The notes under the pieces were generated by a model. That model searched no databases, had not been told where the DNA came from, and was given only the letters and a program-made list of their open reading frames with translations. Source: Benincasa hispida (taxonomy: Eukaryota; Streptophyta; Magnoliopsida; Cucurbitales; Cucurbitaceae). Taken from it: a stretch of DNA of 64,000 nt. Of the stretch, positions 56,408 through 64,000 are shown piece by piece (the stretch's first letter is position 1; every line of letters begins with the position of its first letter). Location: positions 50,006,467 to 50,070,466 of the forward strand of contig NC_052355.1 of NCBI RefSeq assembly GCF_009727055.1, in the 5' to 3' direction. A program made the position numbers and the translations under genes.

Positions 56408-56469
56408 CATGATCCCCGAATAACACACATCACCGCAAAATCACATCATAATTGCTCGCATCAAGTTTT

Positions 56470-56487
56470 TGGTGTCGTTGCCAGGGA
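56470..56487 (+). other. Primer binding site (tRNA-Asp type)
   Basis: TGGTGTCGTTGCCAGGGA, 16 of 18 bases as in the standard site, six bases after the LTR end. Confidence 0.85.
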
Positions 56488-56590
56488 CTACGGTACATAT
56501 TGCGCTAATAGTAAACCTCTTTGATTTTCTTTGCAGTTTTCGACCTCTGTGCACTACCATTCCTTCGGTGAGGGAAGAAGCAGGCGTTGC

Positions 56591-57745
56591 ATGAGCGAAG
56601 GATATGCTCCTGAGCCCAACTACGACCCAGAGATCAAAAGAACATTCCAAAGAAGACAGAGAGACAACCACCAACAGCAAGGAAGAACTCCTAGAATGGC
56701 GGAACAACCAGAAGAAAGAGTAGCAAATGCGAACAACATTATGGAGAATCATATCCTCCTGGCGAATGATCACAATCGATCCATCCGGGACTATGCGTCA
56801 CCTAACCTGTATGATTTCTCCCTAGGAATCATGAGGCCAGCTTTGGACGGATCAAGGTTTAAAATGAAGCTGGTTATGTTACAGATGATCCAGACAGCCA
56901 AGTAGTTTAGTGGATGGCATGGAGAAGATCCTCACGCCTATCTCCGAAGCTTTATTGAAATTTTTAACACTTTTATGTTCTCGAATATCTCTACTGAAGA
57001 AGTTCAACTCACGCTATTTCCATTTTTTTTATGCGATAAAGCAAGGAAATGGGCATACTCCTTCGAAGTAGGGGAGATAACTTTGTGGGAATAGGTTATC
57101 GAGAAGTTTATGAAAAAGTATTTCCCTCCTATCGAGAATGCCAGAAGGAGGAAGTTAATCACAAATTTTGAACAAGAAGAAGATGAATAGCTTAGCGACG
57201 CGTGGGCGAGGTTTAAGAGATTAATGCGAGATTGTCCGTACAACAGCTTACCAGATTGTCTCTAGATGGAAAATTTCTATCATGGATTAAATCCTGCATC
57301 GCAGACAGCTGCCAATGTGGCAGCAGCATGCAGTTTACTAGATAAGACGTATGATGAGGCTAAGAATATCCTTGATTGCATATCAAAAAATCATGAAGAT
57401 TGGCAGGAAAACAATCAACGAGGAAAAACCAGAAAAGGTAACGCAAATATCGGTGCCATCGCATCTTTGTAGAATCAAATGAATGTGATGATAAATCTGT
57501 TACAGGGCATCGCAATCAACAATCCTGGAATGCAAAGAGAGCAAGTCAATGCAATTGAACAGACAAGCACGAGCTATGCTACATGTGGAGAATCGCATCT
57601 GATTGATGATTGTCCACGGAACCTGCAGTCAATCTACTTTGTCAAGAATAACCCTTTCTCAAATACACCTATCCCCAGGTGGAGAAACCACCCCAATTTT
57701 GCTTCGAAAAATAACCGATGCGTTGTAATTGTGATGCGATTATGA
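56591..57745 (+). pseudogene. gag of family R element, frame intact but five TAG stops
   Basis: A single frame of 384 codons from MSEGYAPEPNYDPEIKR. Arg-rich N-terminus; IRDYASPNLYDFSLGI (Athila-like capsid start); MLQMIQTAK; FSGWHGEDPHAYLRSF; LFPFFLCDKARKWAYSFE; KKYFPPIENARRRKL; DAWARFKRLMRDCPYNSLPD; ENFYHGLNPASQTAAN; then NNPFSN-like NPFSNTPIPRWRNHPNF. In-frame stops at codons 105, 168, 200, 225 and 294 are all TAG and stand where Gln fits; there is no frameshift. The zinc knuckle is Tyr-x2-Cys-x3-His-x4-Cys (57575-57613), its first Cys lost. The end runs into a reversed LTR at 57732, so the original stop is gone. Confidence 0.9.
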
Positions 57746-58953
57746 TGTGAAGTTGCGGTGATGTGTTATGCATTGCACATACAAGTTATGCTATCATGTT
57801 ACACACAAACAACAGCATGTCATCTCTCAATGTAAATACCATAATTCCTATTTCTAGGATGTATGCGATGTATACGAAAATGTCGATAGAACTTATGTCT
57901 AAGCTTCTATTCTTGTCTATGCGATGATGAATGATGCACACATACAATAAGTGATCGCATACTATCATATCCTATTTCTAGGGTGCATGTAATGTGTTCA
58001 TAGCAATAGAACTTATGCCTAAGTTTCTATCTCTTGCTTATGCGGTTCTAATCTGACTCCTAAAGCCTAGATTCTAATTCGACTCTCTCAAGTCTAGATT
58101 CTTTCTTTAGACTACTCTCTCAAGTATCTCTAAAGGGTGAATGATGCATACATAAGACAAGACGATCGCATAAAGTGTAAATCTTAGGTCATGCTAGCTA
58201 AGTACTTCTCAACCCATTCGGAAATTTAGCTACTCATGCGAAGTATGGAGAGATTGAACATAAGTTGAAATGAGATTTCCATTTTCTATAAATAAATGCA
58301 GAATACAGAATAGAAACGAAATGTATAGATAAGTAGCTCGGTAGCAATGTCTTGCTTCCCGTGGCCTTTTACACTGTCCTTTTCACTCCAACTCTATCCA
58401 GATGAATATCCTTGCTTTCACAAGTATTGGCCCTCTCTCCCTTTGTAGTGCTTCCTGACAGTCTCTCGATCTACCCGGGAATGATCTCTCGGCTTCTTTG
58501 TCTCTTAGCTCGTCTCAATCGTCTAATTATAAGTACAAATATGAACTGACGGCTCGCTAACTTATTCTCTATTCTATATGGCGATATGACGATCTAACTT
58601 GTTACAATGGTGGCCTTCGATATTTATAGAGCTCAAAATGAAGCAACCTTTCTCTATAATGATTGCAATGATGGGCGGTCATTAAATCTCCTACTTTGAT
58701 GTGCCAATTAATGGTCACCGAAAGTTGTGTACCTGCTACAGTGTGGCTTTAACGGCTTGTCAACTAAATTCAAATTTAACCATCATCAGCTTTCCGTCCC
58801 ATCATGATTTATTATGCTGTCATCTTGATGCACAGTCTTTATGCGGCCACCTTCTTGAACAACTTCTCACGATCGCATGACTTTGCGATCACATTCTTTC
58901 AAGCGCGTGGTCGCCCAATTTCTTGGATCACAATTTTACTTGCACCAATTACG
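57732..58953 (-). mobile_element. Family R LTR fragment, reversed
   Basis: Reverse complement of family R LTR from its 3' end (TGATGCGATTATGATG on the plus strand) to about 190 bases short of its 5' end. TATAAATA at about 58617-58624 on the minus strand. The two-hairpin module has been deleted from this copy. It is nested in the family R element itself. Confidence 0.8.
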
Positions 58954-60987
58954 TGGGACGCAATATGTGATACATGTCTTAGGTTACACATTGATTCTCA
59001 TGCGTTGGAATGAAACTATGCATTAACGATTGTATGCGATGACCATGCGTTCTCGTCACAAGTTTTCTTGCACTCACGCCAAGTATAACGTGAACGCAAG
59101 TTTCTCGGGTGATCCGAGGTCGAACTCAGGGACATGTAATTAAATGCTATGCGGTAATGTGTCTTCGGCGGTTGAATAAAATGATGATGGGGGGTATAAG
59201 CTAATAACTACTCCTACTCCTAATTAACAGACAAAGCATTGGAAGTATGAATGAGAGGTAGAGACACGGCAACTGTTAATGCGTAGTAAATGGATGGAAA
59301 ATAGATAAAATGTGAGGATGTCTTCATCACAACCCTTAAGATTGACCGCAAGGGCAACCTCAGCCAACGCAAGCTATACGATCATGCTACACACACTTGT
59401 GCCTAAATCTAGGACGTATGTGATATGTATGCGAAATGTCGGGATGACCGCATACCGCCACCATATCCTACTTCTTGGACACATGCAATATCCTCTCCGT
59501 AGGGTGCATACGTTGTGGTAATAGCAAACAGAGCTTATTCCTAAGTTCCTCATTCTTGCTTATGATCCAATCTGCTCTCCCAAGACTTAGATTTGGATTT
59601 TAAACTACTCTTCCAAGTATGCCTAAATGATGAATGATGCACTCAATAAGAAAAGGTAATCACATAAACTTGGCTGACACAAGATTATTCCTATCTCTAG
59701 TGAACACTGGCTTACATTGCTTAATGCGACCAACCACTTACCCTTCCGGGCAGTTAATTGTTGCTCACTTTACTCGTAGACAAGCGTTGCATCCGCCTAT
59801 AGATAGGCACTGCTACAGCTTCACACTAAGAAAATAAGGTTTTTTCACACACTTGCACAATGCACACCTTTCGGCAGTTTGCTACATGCTTCATATCTCT
59901 AATTCGCATGATTAAGTATGCGATACTCTAACAGTCTCACTAAGTAATGCAATGAATGTTAAAGGTGCTAAGCAAAGAAAGATGGAGATGGAATCGAAGG
60001 AAACATAGAAATGCATTGAACACACAATGTATTAATTTCTTAATCCAAAATGTAATACAATACAATAAAAGAAAAGAAGAGAAAATGAAAGGACCAGCTG
60101 GAAGCAATGTCTTACTTCCAGCGGATGTGTGTCAAGGCTGTCGGTGGTGCCATGGAAGTGTGGTGGAGCTGACTCTCTCGAGATCTAACTCCGGCAAAGG
60201 CTCCGGTCATCACTCAGAATGGATGAAAGAGATGAAGAACTCTTAAGCTTTCTTCTAACGCGTTCGTCTGGATCACAAGGATCCACCTGAAGGTAGGAAA
60301 CCTTGGATGAAAACCCCGGATCAATTGAAATTCTGCTCAGTGGCTTCTATTTATAGAGCTTGATCGCCGACAGCATTATGGACCTACTCTGATTTTGACA
60401 TTAGCGGCGCATTGGTTCTTTTCTGAATCTCGGCTGCTAACGGTGTGGTAGGTGAAATGTCAACATCATCTTTTGATTTTCTCGAGATATTCGTTGATGC
60501 TTCCATTCCACCAACCGTGCGGTGATCCTACTATTATGGTTATCATTGTGTAGCCGCAATCTTGAAATGACCGCATTCGCTTGATTAACGCAACTTCTAC
60601 ACGATGATCTCATTTGCTCACGACCGCAATTCCTATACGATGGACGCATTCGCTCGACAGCCGCAACACCCATACGACTGTCGTACGCAATCACCGCATG
60701 TGATTAATGGACACAATATTCATGCGTCGAGTGTATGCGACGATGTATGCGATCGTCTATGCAATAGCCCGGCTTTTGCGTCTGTGTCTGATTCCTGCGT
60801 TAGCTAAAAAAATAGACAATTGAACGCATAATAACGCATAATAGTGAGTTAGTCGAGATTCTTAATACTGAACGATGCAAACTCATTTTCTCATGAATTC
60901 CTAACATAATTGTCACATATTATATTTAACAACCCTCATAATTCTAAATAAAAGCCCTAAGATGACGTGCATTTCTACATGTCATCA
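58954..60987 (-). mobile_element. Gypsy LTR family T, reversed
   Basis: It starts on the minus strand TGATGACATGTAGAAATG at 60987, with a terminal hairpin. TATAAATA at 60348-60355. Upstream of it (60440-60800) TGCG/CGCA motifs are very dense. Two-hairpin module at 59059-59131. The lower end near 58954 is approximate; no primer site was found there. Confidence 0.7.
59059..59131 (-). other. Two-hairpin LTR RNA module (family T)
   Basis: CCCTGAGTTCGACC, stem 1 CTCGG/CCGAG with loop ATCAC, stem 2 CTTGCGTTCACG/CGTGAGTGCAAG, all twelve pairs possible, around TTATACTTGG, then AAAACTTG. Confidence 0.75.
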
Positions 60988-61156
60988 CTTGCGGTCCCTA
61001 AAGAGTAGAAATATTTTAGGAAAAGATTAGAAGAGAAATTAAGAAGGCATTGGTTCATGAAATTTGAATAAGACACCTTGAGAAATCTAGGTAGGGTAAA
61101 GGAGGTTGACTTTTTAAAGAAAATCTTTAGTTTATCTTGAGGACAAGCATTGTTTT

Positions 61157-61168
61157 AAATTTGGGTTG
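61157..61168 (+). other. Polypurine tract of family R element
   Basis: AAATTTGGGTTG directly before the 3' LTR, preceded by GAGGACAAGCATTG; a weakened form of the usual tract. Confidence 0.65.
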
Positions 61169-62603
61169 TGATAACTGGTAGAAATAAAAGTTATTATAGC
61201 TCAAATAAGTAAAACAATGAGAGAATGTGATGGAAAAATAAGCAATATCATGTCCAAAAGCGCTAAACTGAAAGAAATTGCGATCGCAAGCACCCATCGC
61301 ATAAAAGCAGTTAATTTACTTATTTTGTGCAAGAAAAATGCAATGGCGCAAGTGAAATTTCAATCCAAAGGAACAAGCCGTCAACGCGTTTGAAGATTGT
61401 GATTATAAGTCATGCGATCGTGAGAAGTTTCTTACAAAGGTGGCCGCATAAAGACTGCGCATCAAGGTAACATCATAATAAATCATGATGGGACGGAAAG
61501 TTGCTAACGCTCAATTTCGAATTTACTTAACAAGCCGTTAAAGATACACTGTAGAATGTACACTCAACTTTTAGTGACGATTAATCGGCGCATCAGAGCA
61601 AGAGAATTAATACCACCCATCATTGCAATCATTAGAAAGGAGGGCTACTTCACCTTGAGCTCTATAAATACCGAAGGACATCAGTTTAAAATGGGTGAAA
61701 AAGTCAGAGAGAGAGTTAGTAGTCCGTTCACGCACATATTCGTAGATATACTTAGAAGACGAAGACGAATAAGGAGACGAGGAAGTCGAGAGATCATTCC
61801 CGGATAGATCGAGAAACTGCCAGAAAGCGTTACAAAGGAGAGAGAGCCAACACTTGCGAGAGTAAGAATACACATCTAGAATAGAGTTGGGGTGAAAAAG
61901 AATAGTGTAAAAGGCCACGGGAAGCAAGACATTGCTTACTGAGCTTCTTATCTCTCAAATCCATTTGTTATTTTGTATTCGGTACTTTATTTACAGAAAA
62001 TGGAAATCTCATTTCACTCTATGTTCAATCTCTCCATACTTCACATGAGTAGCTAAATTTTTGAATGGGTTGAGAAGTACTTAGCTAGCATGACTTAAGA
62101 TTTACATTTTATGCAATCATTTTGTCTTATGTATGCGTCTTTTACCCTTTAGAGATACTTGAAAGAGTAGTCTAATGATAGAATCTAGACTTGAGAGAGT
62201 TAGATTAGAATCTAGGCTTGAGAGAGTCAGATTAGAATCGCAAAAGTAAGAAATAGAAACTTAGACATCGCATAACTTGTGCATAATCTTAGGAAATGCT
62301 AGCCAAACCCCTTCCCAACCCCTTCATCCCATACTCATTGTAACTCTACGCATTCATCAACTCTGCGTTCAAACTCCGTCGCATAGAAAAAAAACCTTTA
62401 TCAAAGCATCATCCACTTCATTTGTTTTTACTACCACAAGAGAATCAAAGTGACTGTCGTATATTTACTTAGTAGTCCCTTTATTCGACCCTAGACTTAC
62501 TAGGAAACCTAATAAGGCTTATACTTGGGTCTTATTAGGAAAACTTGAATGATCATCGTATAACACACATCACCGCAAAATCACATCATAATTGCTCGCA
62601 TCA
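61169..62603 (+). repeat. 3' LTR of family R element
   Basis: It begins TGATAACTGGTAGAAAT and ends GCTCGCATCA. TATAAATA at 61663-61670. It is intact across the region that carries the first adapter in the 5' LTR, but lacks some sequence around 62270 compared with 55780-56130. Confidence 0.85.
62477..62547 (+). other. Two-hairpin LTR RNA module (family R, 3' LTR)
   Basis: Stem 1 CCTAG/CTAGG: compared with the 5' LTR (CCTGG/CCAGG) both partners of the fourth pair have changed, G-C to A-T. Stem 2 CCTAATAAG/CTTATTAGG, nine perfect pairs. Confidence 0.75.
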
Positions 62604-62608
62604 CACAT

Positions 62609-64000
62609 GCATTGCATACTCCGCTTCCTTGGCGGAGTCAACAATATAAATTTGCTTTATACTCCTCCATACTATAGCTCCTTCATTTAGAGTGAATATT
62701 GATCCCGATGTAGATTTCCTAGAATCCACATTGGTCTAAAAATCAGAATCAATGTATCCTGTAAGGATCAAATCTTTAGCACCATATACAAGCCTATAGT
62801 CCCTCGTTCTCCAAAGATACATAGGGATGTTTTTAACGGTAGTCCATTGATCATATCCATGATTGGATTAAAATCTACTAACTATTCCAACTGCATAACA
62901 TATGTCTGGACGTGTACACAACATGGCATAAATCAAACTCCCAACTGCTAATGCATAAGGAGTTTGTTTCATAGCCTCAATATTTTGAGGTGTCTTAGGA
63001 CAATATTCTTTAGACAAATGAATTCCATGTCTGAAAAGTAACAAAACCTACTTGGAATTCTGCATCTTATATCTAGACAACATCTTGTTAATATAAGATT
63101 TTTGTGATAATGTTAGCATTATGTTCTTGCTATTCCGAACTATTTGGATTCCAAAAACATATTGTGCATCTCTCAATCTTTCATTTGAAATTGCAATGCT
63201 AGCCATCCCTTAATGTCAGCAAGAAATCCTACCTCAATCATTAGGAGTAGAATATCATCACATATAATACCAGAAAAACTACAGTCTTATTGACAATGTT
63301 CTTGTATACATAAGGTTCATCAACGTTCTGTTAAAAGCCATAAGATTTCATCGCAGTATAAAATCTTATATTCTAGGATCGAGATGCTTGTTTCAACCCA
63401 TAAATGGATCTTTTAAGCATACAAACCTTTTGCTCTTGACCCTATTCTATGAACCCTTCTAGTTGAGACATATAGATATTCTCTTCAAGATAGCCATTCA
63501 AAAAGACTGTCTTGACATTCATTTTCCATATCTTATAATCATAAAAGGCAGCAATGGATAAGAGTATTCTAATAGACTTAATCATGGAAACTGGAGAGAA
63601 GGTTTCTTCATAGTCTACCCCCTCTCTTTGGGTAAACCCTTTTGCCACGAGTCTAGCTTTGTAGGTCTATACTTTACCAGCTTGGTCTCATTTTCTCTTG
63701 TAGATCCATTTGCAACCAATATGTTTTACCCCATCTAGTTAATCTACAAGTTCTCAGACTGAATTGACTCCATTTCGAGGTCCATGTCTTTTATCCACTA
63801 GTCTCGATCCACATCTTCCATTGCCTGTTTAAAGGTCAATGGATCCATCAAGCCATCATCAAGTATCACGAGCTAAATTTCTATCAAACCCATGTAACGA
63901 TCAAACTGTTAGATAACCCTCCCACTACGTCAAGGCACTCTCAACTCTTGAGAAGGATGTGATGGACCAGTTTCATTAACAACTCTTGTTGAAGGACCAA
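62609..64000 (-). pseudogene. Copia RT and RNase H, 5' part of split gene
   Basis: Minus strand, entering from beyond the window: weak integrase-RT linker, [52 protein letters not shown] (RT fingers/palm; open for 68 codons at 63442-63648). Further on come RT palm fragments, YALAVGSLIYAMLCTRPDIC, TVKNIPMYLWRTRDYRLVYG, YIDSDF, SRKSTSGSIFTLNEGAIVW and IVDSAKEAEYAM, where the gypsy element is inserted. The gene continues at 54776. Several frameshifts make it inactive. Confidence 0.9.

Larger units (their letters stand above)
54782..56463 (+). repeat. 5' LTR of family R element
   Basis: It begins TGATAACTAGTAAAAATG and ends GCTCGCATCA. TATAAATA at 55276-55283; upstream of it are many GCGATCGCA and ATGCGATCG motifs. 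Two-hairpin module near the 3' end. Interrupted by adapters at 55526 and 55748. Confidence 0.85.
54782..62603 (+). mobile_element. Ty3/gypsy element, family R, with nested LTRs
   Basis: 5' LTR 54782-56463, primer site 56470-56487, gag 56591-57745, two minus-strand LTR fragments of other insertions (57732-58953, 58954-60987), purine tract 61157-61168, 3' LTR 61169-62603. It is flanked by perfect CACAT duplications (54777-54781, 62604-62608) inside a copia RNase H gene on the minus strand. No pol remnant is present, so it was non-autonomous or lost pol. The 5' LTR contains two adapter sequences and a corresponding loss of LTR sequence. Confidence 0.9.

Overview
The window is plant repeat DNA. 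It consists almost entirely of nested and broken LTR retrotransposons, and I find no intact host gene, tRNA, rRNA or CRISPR array. The Ty1/copia gag-pol fragments resemble, from memory, those of cucurbit genomes (melon and relatives), so a dicot, perhaps a cucurbit, is my low-confidence guess. Coding remnants are of four kinds: copia gag, protease, RT and RNase H; Ty3/gypsy Athila-like gag, RT, RNase H and integrase, with tRNA-Asp type primer sites; an accessory gene with a charged Glu/Lys-rich middle and a domain I recognise as the 'putative plant transposon protein' family; and many LTRs without genes.

Layout. 1-5043: a long inverted repeat of copia sequence (arms 1-1141 and 3903-5043) around an accessory-gene pseudogene with nested LTRs. 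5669-7040: gypsy RT/RNase H/integrase remnant, fading at 7041-12095 into sequence that looks like uncorrected long-read data. 12096-14983: a second copy of 1148-3885. 15961-22499: a copia LTR interrupted by a gypsy LTR, which itself holds a 2.1 kb block bounded by single N bases. 23606-38386 (minus): one accessory gene split by a solo LTR (36259-37888) and by a complete 10.5 kb gag-bearing, pol-less element (24913-35381) with matching target-site duplications. 38680-41010: a second gypsy family (minus). 41012-48700: copia pol, LTR, primer site and gag in tandem, then gypsy pieces. 49057-54776: three copia fragments in alternating orientation. 54782-62603: a gypsy element with both LTRs and a perfect 5 bp target duplication, inserted into copia RNase H (minus, continuing to 64000).

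How the parts work together. The gypsy elements would rely on autonomous relatives for reverse transcriptase and integrase; they keep LTR promoters (TATAAATA), tRNA-Asp primer sites, polypurine tracts and gag. The accessory gene has its own TATA box about 130 bp before its ATG in two diverged copies, so it may be transcribed separately. Most interesting is a two-hairpin RNA module near the 3' end of the LTRs of several gypsy families. Its stems covary, and the loop of the second hairpin (TTATACTTGG) is constant. A second hairpin sits at the very 5' end of the same LTRs.

Assembly quality is a major caveat. There are two untrimmed 38 bp mate-pair junction adapters, two long N runs, three single-N joins, a 5 kb stretch of apparently unpolished sequence and large redundant blocks. 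Order and copy number between about 1 and 21 kb should not be taken at face value.
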